A DNA stretch of 64,000 nucleotides, from NCBI GenBank assembly GCA_013399015.1, contig VWZX01009108.1, positions 2,224,822 through 2,288,821 of the forward strand. The letters run 5' to 3'. Both the position numbers and the translations under genes were made by a program. Shown here in pieces: positions 36,204-47,700 of the stretch. The DNA comes from Galbula dea. Its lineage: Eukaryota > Chordata > Aves > Piciformes > Galbulidae. Each line of letters begins with the position of its first letter. Positions within the stretch are counted from its first letter, which is position 1. The notes below the pieces were generated by a model. It was not told where the DNA came from. It worked only from the letters and a program-made list of their open reading frames with translations, and searched no databases.

Positions 36204-37767
36204 GAAAAGAGCCCTGACTGACAGGAGTGAGAGTGTGAAATGCTATAGATACCAACCTGAAATCAGGTAATTCCCTGTGCTGGGTTTTTTCATTCCTTCA
36301 GTTTAACATTTCTTCTTTAAATCAAACTGCTCCAAGTGTTCTAAGCATCCATTAAAAAAGAAAAAAAAAAAAGGAATAAAAAGCTGGACAGCAGCTCAAA
36401 ACCAGGCACACCCCAAGGTGCCCTCCCATCCCTTGTGCAACAGCCCTGCCATACCTTACAACAAACACCAGCACCTCCTGCAGTGTCCTGGAGACACTGT
36501 TGGGACATCCTTTTTTCACATTCCAAACTAACTCCAGACCTCAAACTAATTTAAGAGCTCAGGAGTTTGATGTAGTTTGCTCCAACCAACGCAGAGGGCT
36601 TGGCTGAGTTGTGAGAAGTCTCAAGCAGCACTCTTATGAAAAGGCTGTGCCCCACTTGCCACTCTGGAATCTCCTACATCAGTGGAAAAGATACAGATCC
36701 ACTGGGAGGGTCTTATATTTGGAGGTTACCTGGTAGACAAAAGGACTGAAATCATTGCCACAAAGATCAACAATTCCATCATGAAGACAACACATAGCTG
36801 ACAACAATCACTACAAAGCCTTCAAGGGCAACCAGCATCTCTGCAGGAGTGGGCAGTTTTTCAGCTCAACCACCACTTTGTTTAGCTCCCAACCCCACAC
36901 TGATCTTGTGTTTAGGATGCTGAAAATTAAACCTCATGCCAAGGAAGAGAAAAACCTCATTTTTGATGTCATTAGCATGCAACCTCCCCAAAGTGCAATA
37001 TGAACCATTTGCCTGTTCCTTGCAAACATGCTGCAAAAGGAAATGTATAGCATTAGGGGAAATATAAGTGCTAGGAGTCCCACCTACAAGGAAGGAGACA
37101 AACTGACAGCAAAGCCATCTTTGCTGGCCTGTCTTCACAGAGAAGAGCAGCAGAGGCTAATTGATACATCAGAAGGACCAAGCTTGGCTCTCTGGCCAGG
37201 GGTGGGGCTGAAGTGGCAGAGCAAAGATTATTCCCTCCCTCACAAAGTGAAGGGATCACGCAGAGTCCATCGAAAGACAGGATCTTGGCAATGCTCATTT
37301 CCTACAGCAAACAGTTCTCAGGGGCCTCCTGCAACCTCCTCCGGCAGGAAGAGGGGAACTTCTAACACCTAATCGCTGACATTTAAGAATGTGAAGCTCC
37401 AGCCATCAAGTTGACACCCCAGCAGGGAATGCAGCTGACAGGTATACAGTTGCATGCTCCCCAGAGTGTGGATTTCAAGTTACAGTTTAAAAAGAAGAGA
37501 GGAAACTAACCTAGAAAAACAATCAACTTTATCTGGGATGTATTTATCCACACATACCATGGGGCCACACCATAATGTAAACACCTGCATGGATTACTCG
37601 TTTCTCCTCCAGCAGCAGTGTCTGAGGCATGCTCACATCTGGAATCCTTTATGTTTTAAATGCTACTTCTGCTTTCTCCTTGCTGCCAAAATGCCTTGAG
37701 GAAGCAGCACGTGCATGGGGGAAGGAAAGGAGCAGGAGAACAGTCAGTAAGGTACCAAGACACTTCA

Positions 37768-37852
37768 GATACGTCCTGCTTTGGCAGAGGGGTTGGACTT
37801 GATGATCTTTCTAGGTCCCTTCCAACCCCTAACATTCCATGATTCTATGATA
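37768..37852 (+). mobile_element. CR1 LINE terminal 3' fragment
   Basis: TCCTGCTTTGGCAGAGGGGT, then TTGGACTTGATGATCTTTCT, CTTCCAACCCCTAACATTCC and ATGATTCTATGA give a well-preserved 3' end with two terminal 8-bp repeat units. Only about 85 bp survive. Confidence 0.92.
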
Positions 37853-40347
37853 CCAACATGATGAACAACAACAGCAGCCAACTTGCACTGCAGGCAGCAA
37901 ATGAGGGAGACACTGTGGTTTCTAAGAAGGTCACACTAGGTGAAAGTAACTGTTCTCCTGTGGCTGGCAATAAAAAGCACACTCACATTACTCCCAAGCA
38001 AACCCACTGTTTGTTATTTCTCTGCCTTTGTTTGCTATGCAGAACTCCAAAGCCAAGCAGCAATGTTTCCTTGGCCAGCTAATGTTATTCACTTACAACT
38101 TACAAATCTAGGCTTGCATCTGGATTTTTCTATGTCACAAGAGCTGCAATGAATTTCACAGGCAGGCCCTGAAGCACGCAGCACTCCACAAGACAAAGCA
38201 GCAAAAAAAGTGGCATCCCAGTCCTCTCCAGCGCTGCCCTAGCTAAGGCTGCTGATCAAGGTCCTTTTAAAGCAAGAACTTCAGAACATGTCTCTCTAGC
38301 TGCTCAGGGAGACAGCATCAAAACACAAAGGCACACAGCTCTCATGCTAATACCTCCATCTCGCTCAGGAGCTGCTTTTCTTTAAGGACAAAATAAAACC
38401 AAGTGTGCTGCACCGACCCTGCACACAGGCACTTGGGTGCCTCAAGCCTTTTTTAGGCACCCCAGAGATCTTCAAAGGGTCCTGGGGACATGCAGATAAA
38501 CAAACATCTAAAGAGAGATGCATGTCAAAGAGGCCCATCAGCAGCTCTGGAAGAGATGTTTGGCATAGGAAGCTCAAGACAGCTCTGCCTTCAATCACAT
38601 CTGGCCTGACCTCCCCGACAGGCTCGGCTCACACAGCCTGCCCCTTGTCTTTGCTTCAGTTACTCCAGCAAAGACCAGAATGACCTCAGCTAGCCTTTCA
38701 GCTCTTTGCTTTCAATGCCTAGCCTTCAAAGAAACCTGACCCAAAGTCCAACGAGGTTAATGGACAGGCACACGTTGACGTCAGCGAGGTCCCTGGATAA
38801 GGCCACAGCAGTGTTTGCCTTGTTCTTGGAATCAGGACTGCCTGGAAGCCAAGGAACAAAGTGAAGACTGACCAGAGGTTTGCTGTCTTGGTGTTCCCAC
38901 AGGCCAGCCTGTCTTCTGCCCACACCCTTGGCAGGGCTCAGGCAAAATGGGACTGGTAGTAGAAGGGTTCTTCATACCACCCATACTACTCTTCTCCACA
39001 GCCTTAGAGATGAAGGCATCAAGCTGTGGGGAAGACTTCCACACAAAACAGTGACCGATGCTGACATGAATTTCACCTCCTGTGCCAAAATTCCTGGGCT
39101 CCCAAAACTTTTCAGGCCTGGGTTCCTCAGGGATTCAAGAGTCACTCCCAGCATCTGTCCACCAGTAACAGCAGATGTGACCTCATTTGAACGTAGCACA
39201 CAGTGCTAGAACTGAGAGTCCCAAATGTGTGCCTCCTAAGGCCAGAGGTTTGCAGAGCAGCTGCTTTATTTACTTTCAGAGTTTAATACTATCTAAGGTG
39301 ATTTTTGGGCTGACCTCCAGAGACATCTACCTCTTGCACCAGCCTACCCTGCCACAGACACCAGGAACCCAGTTATTCCCCAATTCTCTAGCAGATAAAA
39401 AGATAAATGATATCACTATTAAACTCAGCTCTTTTGACAGAAACTCCCTGAAGATCCTCAGGTGGCATAAGAGACAGGAGCACTGAGAGACAACTACTCC
39501 TCTGCTCCCATGCCAGAACACCTGTTTATGTGGATGCCAAATACCAGTGGCTCAAAAAAAACCCCTCTGAGCCATCCTTCTCCTCCACTTCTTTTGAAGA
39601 TGATGGATGCATCTGGTTGGGCAGTTGAACAGCAGCAGACAAAAAGGCTTTTTTTAAACACTCCCACAGCCTACAAGCAAGACACAGGAATCAGTCAGTA
39701 ACAAAGATCAAGTCCTCATTAGCCCTAAAGTATGAATGGGCCATACAGAACAGCATTTTTGGAGTATTTCTGTAGTAAAGCTGCTTTTCTACAGCAGTAA
39801 AAAAAAAAAAACAACCCCAAAAACAAAACCAAAACCCAAAGAGCCTAAGGCAGTCTCAGGCAGGATGTGCAAGCTCAGTGAAAGTGTTCACACTTAAAAG
39901 GAAAGAAATAGCAAACCACTCTCCTCCCTTGTAAATAAAACACACAGTTCAGTGTGTGTGCAGCTCAGGAGAGAGACTCTGCAGGGGCTGGAGACCCTCA
40001 GCACTGGACAGTGAGCCCCAGGCTGCTGGTGTGGCAAGGGAAGATGGTTTACTGGGTGTTAGCACAGCTTAACAGACTCACTTGCAGGTGTGGCTCTGTA
40101 CCCACGTTTGCAGAGCCTTTATGCAAAGCAGGCAGCACAGCTAGGACAGTCTGTGGTCTTGGATCAGGCTGTACTCAAATCACCTGCTGGTAACCTGGAT
40201 GTCATCAGCAGCCAGAAGCTCCAGGTACTTCTCTGAAAGAAGCAGTTTGCTAAACAGCAGAATACTGGCCACTCCAGGAGGCTTAACCAGATTTTTAAAC
40301 AAGGCACTGCATCAGTAGAGGTCCACGACTGCCAGAGGACCAGAAAT
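37853..40347 (-). other. NCOR2: Intron-like DNA with a motif cluster
   Basis: No exon or repeat was recognised apart from an A-run at 39799-39811. The notable content is the compact group of liver/cAMP-type motifs at 38742-38783. Confidence 0.55.
38742..38783. promoter_or_regulatory. HNF4-, HNF1-half-site and CRE motif cluster
   Basis: Within 42 bp lie CAAAGTCCA (38742-38750, the HNF4-selective core), GTTAAT (38756-38761, an HNF1 half site) and the full palindromic cAMP response element TGACGTCA (38776-38783). The stretch also has four CpGs in otherwise CpG-poor DNA. The motifs are seen directly. Enhancer function, perhaps in liver or kidney, is inference. Confidence 0.35.
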
Positions 40348-40853
40348 CAAACAATCCTAGGTTGGGAAGGGACCTCAAGGATCATCTGGTCCAACCTTTA
40401 CTGGCAAAGGCCTGGTCTAGACAAGATGGCCCAGCCCTTGTCCAGCTGAATCTTAGAAGTAGCCAATGTTGGAGAATCCACCACTTCCCTGGGGAGATTT
40501 TTCACAGTAAGAACAATCAAGCATTGGTATAAAACTTTCCTCATGTCCAACCAGAATCTCCCTAGGAGTAACTGGCACTCAATATCCCTTGTTCTCTTCC
40601 ATGGGACTCTTTGTACAAAGGGAGTCTCCATTTTCTTTGTAGCCTCTGTTAAATACTGGACCGTGGTGATAAGGTCTCCCCTCTAAGACTTCTTTTCTCA
40701 AGGCTGAACAAAGCCAATTCTCTCAGCCTCTCCTCACATGGCAGCTTCCCAGTCCTTTGACCATCTTTGTAGCCCTCCTCTGGAACCCCTCCAGCCTGTC
40801 CACATCTTTTTTCTATACCAGAGACCAAATCTGAACACAGTATTCCAAGAAGA
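40348..40853 (-). mobile_element. CR1 LINE 3' fragment with internal micro-inversion
   Basis: The minus strand runs from TTCAGATTTGGTCTCTGG and GGACAGGCTGGAGGGGTTCC through GAGACCTTATCACCACGGTC to GGTTGGACCAGATGATCCTT and GAGGTCCCTTCCCAACCT. It is the longest CR1 piece in the window and belongs to the same subfamily as the copy at 50358-50748. A 37-bp segment (40498-40534) is reversed relative to the rest. The 3' terminal ATTCTATG repeats have decayed. Confidence 0.95.
40498..40534 (+). other. 37-bp inverted segment inside the CR1
   Basis: The CR1 around it reads on the minus strand, but this piece (starting TTTTTCACAGTAAGAAC and ending AAGCATTGGTATAAAA) reads in CR1 sense on the plus strand. 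The sister copy at 50358-50748 has the equivalent piece collinear with its flanks. The segment ends are TTTT and AAAA, so the exact breakpoints are ambiguous by a few bases. Confidence 0.85.
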
Positions 40854-42055
40854 ACATGAGGAGGCAATCACTTGAGTAACTACCAGGAACTACAGCACTA
40901 ATTCAAACACCAATAAAGACAGCAAGTGGTTTGCATGGTCTTCAACCAGCCCTCAGTCTACTTGCAATGGCCCTGAAAGAACAGAGCATGGTTATTTTAG
41001 GACCAACTTCCCCACCTAAGGCCAACAGCTTCTAGACCAGACCCTGAACAACAAAAGCATGCTACCAAGCCACAAAACTCAACTTCATGGTGTTCACAGC
41101 ATTAAACCAATGGAAAAAGGTTTTTACCTACAGATGTGACCAAGCTCTTTTCCACACTGGTGCTGGGTGCTCCTTACAGCAGGGACAGTGTCCAGCAGCA
41201 AAGTCCATCCCAGATGAACCAGGAGAAGGTCACCAGGGGGAGGGAGGGAGCTCTAGAGAAAATGTATGGCATTGTTGGGAAAGCAGCAGGAATATGGCAC
41301 AAAGGTAATGGCTACAGCCTGGGGCCACCAGATGAAAGCAGGATCAATACTCCACTATGTTGTTTAACCCGTTTATTAGGGGGGAGGAGGTGGAGAGAAA
41401 TGAGTGTGAGTTGCCAGAGGGTACACTTTCACCCCAATCTGAGTCAGCCAGAGTCGAGTTCCTGCCCAGCAACACCATCCCAGCCAAATGATTTCAGCCT
41501 TACAGTTCACTTAGCCACAGAACACAAAGAGCCAGTAACCCAGCAGTCGATAATGGAATAAACTATAGGTCAGTGACCAGGGGAAAACACACCATTTACA
41601 ATTATCCCAATATTGACACGCACAGGAAACAGGCCTGTATTGTTATTTATTTTAACCAGCCTAGCTGCTCAGATCCAGCACTGAGCCAGCTGCTAAAATT
41701 ACAAGGTTAGATCCTCCAAAGTCTGTGGGTAAACTACCTAACACCAGCAGACACTTACATCCCTCAAAGCAGCCGTGACAGGGCGAGCACGCACTCGGTT
41801 CTCAGCCCATCAGCAGGTGAGGGGGTACCTGAGCAGGCAGCACAGCTCTGCCAAGCTGCCTCTGAAAGCCTGGCCTGGAGCCAGAAGGGAGAGCACAAAC
41901 TCACTCTAAAGCACTCAGCCAGAAGGCCAGCCAGGCTCATTTATAGCTCCATTTCCTCTCGAGGCTGCTTTTCCCCAGGAAAACGCTGCAGTGACAATTT
42001 GCACCTTAAGATTAAAGATTGCTACTGCTCTCTAGCAACTGAAAACACCCCCACA

Positions 42056-42065
42056 CCCCCCCCCC
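42056..42065. repeat. Poly-C run
   Basis: Ten consecutive C within a longer C-rich stretch beginning near 42048. Confidence 0.85.
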
Positions 42066-44760
42066 AAGTCCAAGGAGCATTTCTTCCATTGCACATTAGC
42101 AAAGCAAGGATGAGGTGACACCAGCAATCACATGGGCAACAAGCAGGGAACATTTCAGCTCAAGTTCACTGTGGGGATTGTTTGGCTCCTAGTTCATAAA
42201 CAAGTTTCAGTAACGTCTAGTGCATGCAGGCAACTCATGGAGGGGTTACAAAAGCAGCCCAGCCTTGGATTGCCTTGAGGTCCTATCTATGCAAAGATGA
42301 CCCATGAGCAGCTGTGTAGATAGTTCAGCCCCCAAGCAAAGGAACAAAACACAGCAGGACAAGGTGAATTCCTCAGGGTACTTCAGACAAGCACATTGGG
42401 CACTAATTCTGGCCAACCTCTCAGCTCCACGGAGTAAAGCAAAACCAGCTGCACCATGTGCACCAAACAGAGCTTCCAGCCTTTCAGATCAACAGAAGTA
42501 TTTGCTATGGCCTCATGCTTACACCCTAGCACACAATTAAAGTTAAATTTTAACACACTCAGACAGCAGGGTCTCACTGCCAATTCATCCTATTTGCAGA
42601 GCTGCTGCAGTCCTCTGGCCAACCTCCCCGTGCTGAACACCATCCAGAACCTTCCTCAGCCCTGCTGGCACCTGTCACAGCCATTGCTTCATGAGTGCTA
42701 ACCAAACTGCTTGGGCTAATGCAGGCAGCACCAGAAGCCTGCCACTGAAGCACCACTTTGCAATGACAGCTAAGGGAAGGCAAAGCCAAGATTGAGAACT
42801 TTGCCAGGAGAGCACCAAGGAAATAAATGACACTGTTCTCAAAATTCACTTTCCCTCCAAAATGCCTGCTTGCCAGAGGGAAAAGCCTTCAAGGCTGAAT
42901 TTAGTGCCCAGGAAAAAGATCAGTTGTTCTGTTTCTCCTCCAGCAGAAGGGAAATAGAGCAGTGAAGGGCAGGCAGGTCTCCTGCACACCACCAAGGGAG
43001 AAGTGAGCGACATGAAGGGCTGCAGTGATGTTCAGCTTCCCACCCCAGCCACTCCTTGGCATCTCTCTCACCACTGCTAACCACCCCACTGCAATTCCCA
43101 CCAGCAGGAGAGGCACCTGCCTGCTAACAACTGGACTCCTTCCACCAACCACAAGCCACCCCACACAAGGACAGCTCAGGCTGCCCACTGCCAGCCCAGT
43201 CCACCCAGAGCTCAGCATCCTGGCCCCGAGCCTGGCAGCTCCCAGGGCTGCATCACTTTCCTTGGGAACAGGATGAGAAAGCACAGCCTTTATTCAGTGT
43301 CTGTCCCTGCCTCTCATTTCCTTGGGAAATAAGCAGCAGGTAAACACCCCCCAGCCAGCAATTTGCTTATCAACATGGAAAAGAAGAACCAAAAAGAAGG
43401 AAAACAAAATCTACTTAACTTTTTTCCTTTACTTTTTAATTTCAGTGAGCAACAAAGCCTTAATCCAGGCTCAATAAAGCTCTGCAGAGTCTGGCTCAGC
43501 TCACTTCAGTTACAAGCAAATCAATAGCTTTCTTATATCTCTGCTCTGCTTGGGAGGGAAAAGGGGCCACTTCTTTCCCAGCCAAGACATCTGCACAAGG
43601 CATCTATGTGCTGTGAGCCAGGACCCCTCACGGGGTGAGCTGAAAAGAGATGAAAGAGTGCTTTGGCACAACAGAGCTGTCTCCTCTTGCCCTCATCTCT
43701 GCTGGCACTGCCAGCACCTTTCATGTGGGAAACTTTTCAACCCCAGTCTGGCCTCCCAACCACCATCAGTTCTGGACTGGTTAGTTCTTCACAGTGGGGT
43801 GGGGTGAAGGAAGGGTGGAACAGCCACTTGGAGAAGAGGTTCAGATACTGTAGGTAGGATGGCATGTCTCCTGTTCTGCCCAGGCAGCTGCTCACAGAGC
43901 TGCTTATTCTGCACATCCATAAGCTGGAAAAAAACTGAGGCTCAGAGGCACTGAGAGGGAAGCATACAGGAAAGCCAGCCCTGGATTCAGGAATGCCTCA
44001 GTGCAAATCAAGTATTACAGTCCCAGACCAACAACTACAATCTTTCCTTCCCTCCAGCACACACCAGGAACATCCCAGCACCTCAGCCTCCGGGTTCAAC
44101 CCCAGGCAGAGTCACCCCAGAGGCCAGTGCAAACCTATTCCCAGGTCACAGGAGGGCTACTCCAAGGTAGGGATATGCAGGGAGCAGGGAACAAACCACA
44201 ACCCTGACAGCTAATCACTTTGCCAAAGAAAAGCCTCTGAGAGGTGGCCAGTGGACAGACACAGGTTAGCACTAGTTCACTCCCAGGCCTGGCAAACTGA
44301 AGCCTCCCTGAGGGTCACAGATGCTGCAGTTCTTCAGGAAAGGTGAGACATCCAAAAAGGCACCTGTACAAACATCTCTGGGCTGAGGAGCTTTGACTTC
44401 TGCAAGGGTGAGCCTAAGACCAGCCTTTCACCTCCACCCATGGGCCATCCTCAGGCTGCCTCCCCACTGTCCAGGTAAAACCCAGCTCCACACAACATGC
44501 TCAGTCCTGCAGAAGAAGGGAGCTGACTCCAGAAGAGCAGGCACCAGCCACCCCAGCTGTAAATCATAAAAGCCACAACTTGAAAATTAAAGCCATGCTC
44601 CTAACGTCGACAGAGCTGTGTCAATTAGATTAGGCTCTGCCTTGTTATCCATCATGTTTACAGTATATGTGAATGCTTTCCAAAGAGCAGATGCTTTTCA
44701 AGTTTAATAATTCAAGTGCTTAGAATTGAGCAGTGAAAGACCCTGCAGACAAAGAAATAA

Positions 44761-44775
44761 ACACACACACACACA
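44761..44775. repeat. (AC)7 microsatellite
   Basis: A short pure AC run on the plus strand. Confidence 0.9.
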
Positions 44776-47700
44776 AGAGCAGCCTTTTTGTTGATTTTCA
44801 GCTTCTCTTCCTACCAAGAACATAAGCAATATCTGCTTCTGAAGAAGTGACAGACAAAGAGGCTGCCTACTAGATGAAAAGCACTGGAGAAGGAAAAACA
44901 AAACCAAGAGGACCCTCAAATGTATTCATGCAGGACAACTTCTGGAAAGCACATGAATAAGTAATACAGGCTTCCCTTGAAACAACAACAGCCAAAGCTT
45001 CAATGGACAACATCACCAGGACTTGATCTCTGCTGCAGATCAAATGCCATACAGCAGGGAACAGCTGACACCCAGCTCAGTCCAATTACATACAGTGCCC
45101 TTTCAATAAAGGGCCTCCTCTTCACTGCAAGCAAACTCATCTTCTGCTCTGCTCTCTTGCTGGCAACCAGCCTCTCCTGCCCCTTGAAGGCAAAAGGCAA
45201 AGCTGGTGTTTGTGCACTCTGCCATCCAGCCTGAAGGAACACAGAGCTGCCATGTCTCAGGGTGTCTAAACTACACTCTCTCTGCAAGGGTCTTCAGCAG
45301 CACAAACACAACATGGAAAGCCCCAAACCATCCCATGGTTCATCTCAGCTCTGATAACATCTTCCTGCCATATGTCACTTCAGGTCTCCAAGCCTCAGTT
45401 TCTCCATCTGGAAAAACAAAGAAGTGAACAAAACTTTGCCCCTGCAAGGGCTAAAGGGAAAACACACAAAGAAGGTTTATGTGTGACCTGCACTCTTTGC
45501 ACTCACTGTTATCAGGGCTCAGAATGTGAGCTGTTCAGTGTGAACTATTGGCATTATATGTTCCAAAAAGTACAGTCTGCTGTTAGGTCCCAACAGACAC
45601 TATTTTCTACACACCCTTCTCACCATCTCACAGCCATATACACCATCACTAGTTCTTTTACATTTACCCACACATAACCAGGTCATTTTGGCATTTACTG
45701 CATTATTACTACAGATAAAATTGCTGTAGGAGACCAATTAATTACCTATGCAAAGCAGGATAAGAACAGTTAGCAACATACTGCACCACTGAAACACTAG
45801 ACAAAGCCTCAGACAGAACTTCCCTCCTGTGGAGGATTACAGGCTCTACCCACAAAGGACTCAAGTGTCTTGCCTTATCTTTATTCCACTTAGGATGACA
45901 CAGACCTTCCTGAAAACCTGACAGAAACATGCCTTTATAGAACAAATGCAAATAGATTAATGCACTTAGCAGCAGTAGGCTTGAGGGGAGGCAAAGACAT
46001 TCCTCCAGCCACCCAGATATTCTAAGATACTTTTAATTGAATTCTAGAACATCATTACAGAACCCTCCTCCTTACCTGCAGACTCCCATGGTCTGTGAAT
46101 CCACACAACCATTTCAAAGGCCAGATATGGGGACTACAAAGGGAGTTGGCACAAGGAAAACTTCCCTGCTCTTCCTTCCTCTAAGAGAGCTATGCCCACT
46201 CACACTCAGTTCTGGGAAACAGAGCTGCCCTTAGCTAGGGGAACATCCAAAAGGAGACTCCACTGTGTTAGCAGCTTCATTATATTCCTTTGCTACACAA
46301 CTGTACTCCTTTGGGCTCAGCCAGTTGTGCTGCTCAAAGGGTAAGAGCTCAGCCACTGTCTCACCCCCAAGGGAACTAGACACTTCCAGGTCACAGTAGT
46401 CCAGCAAGTGTCTGTGCAGGCAGAAGGTATCATAAATTGTTTGGTTTTAAATGCTTTGCACTGGCTGAGGGGTTTAACAAGTATATACCAAAACACTGCC
46501 TTGTCAAGTTCTGGATCAGCAGTGGTAAACCCTGGGAGCAGCCAAGGAAGAACTGGGCCAGAAGACAGACAAACCTGCCTCAGTGTTTTTCCCTGCCTCG
46601 CCCTCTCCCTTAGCCAGTGCATGTTTGCTTTTGCTTCTAAACTTCACTTCTCTGTGCAAACAGTCTGCTATGAGAGGTATTTGCTCAGTCCACAAGTTTC
46701 CTGCATTTTTTTGTCCAGCTCTAGGGCCTGAGAGTCAGGCATTGCCAGCTTAGAGACCCAGGCTATGAAAAACAACTTGAGTTCAGCAGAGCAGTGATGC
46801 ATCACCAGACATCAGAAGCAGTGCCAGTTCTGCACCCTGTTATCTGAGGAGCTCAGCAGAGGTCAGGGATGCTGCAGAAGACTCTGAGGTGGCAGAGCCA
46901 AGGGGGAGCCTGGCCTCTTCACCCAGGAAGAAGGATGCCCAAAGCATCACATCTTTGAAGCTACACTTTAAAAGTGTCAAACAGCTGCAAAGCCACAGCA
47001 CAGCCTTCTCAAAGCTCTCCTGTCTACCCACCCACTGCCAAAGAGACTCTGCCCCTGGTCATGCTTTGTGGGCATGCCAGCTCTGAAATTCAGCCCATTT
47101 AAAGTCAGCTTTTATATAATCATCTTCTTTCTACATGAGAGCTCTACACCACAGCCATCACTACTACGTTCCCTGGATTTACATGCTCAGTCTATGGAAA
47201 CAGTCATTTTCCCTTTTCCAAGCCCTCTGCCACACATCTTCTAAGTATTTGCTGCAGCCCTGATTCACACTGATCCTCAGAGCCTCCAACACATCTAATG
47301 CACTGACCAGCTTTGACTTGGAGCAGTGCCAAGCACCACCAGCCTTCAGCAGGCTCTGGAGGCAACGATAATACACCAAGGAAAGTTCCAGTTCAACAGA
47401 AACCCAAGGGACACAAACAGTTGAGGCAGGATTTGGTGGATGGAGGTTATTAGTGCATTACAAATAGAACAGAAATTCAGGAAGCAGTTATCTCCAGAAG
47501 AGAAAGATTCATTTCCTTATGATGCTTGCAAATCACACTGCTAACTTCAGATCGGAAGAGCTGGTGCTCAGCAGAATGAAATTAAGCATGTTGGATCACA
47601 CAGGACACCTGAGTGGATAATAGCAGAAAATTAATGAAAGCATATGTGCCTCAGGCAGAGGACTGGAAGACCAGCAAGAGAGCTGTGCTCAACTAAACTT

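Larger units (their letters stand above)
24961..37767 (-). other. NCOR2: Long intron-like stretch
   Basis: These 12.8 kb hold no CR1 that I can recognise and no supportable exon. They contain A/T homopolymers (27245-27258, 28444-28456, 32188-32200), a 16-bp and a 24-bp tandem duplication (29339-29370, 29627-29674), an (AT)11 run (36182-36203) and an A-rich stretch at 36354-36373. A possible but weak minus-strand exon at 32515-32702 is described under findings. The rest is ordinary A/C-rich DNA. Confidence 0.55.

Noticed and set aside
41769..41817. CpG-bearing patch followed by CAG|GTGAGG on the plus strand
   Set aside because: It could be an antisense non-coding exon, but there is no acceptor, promoter or second exon to support one.
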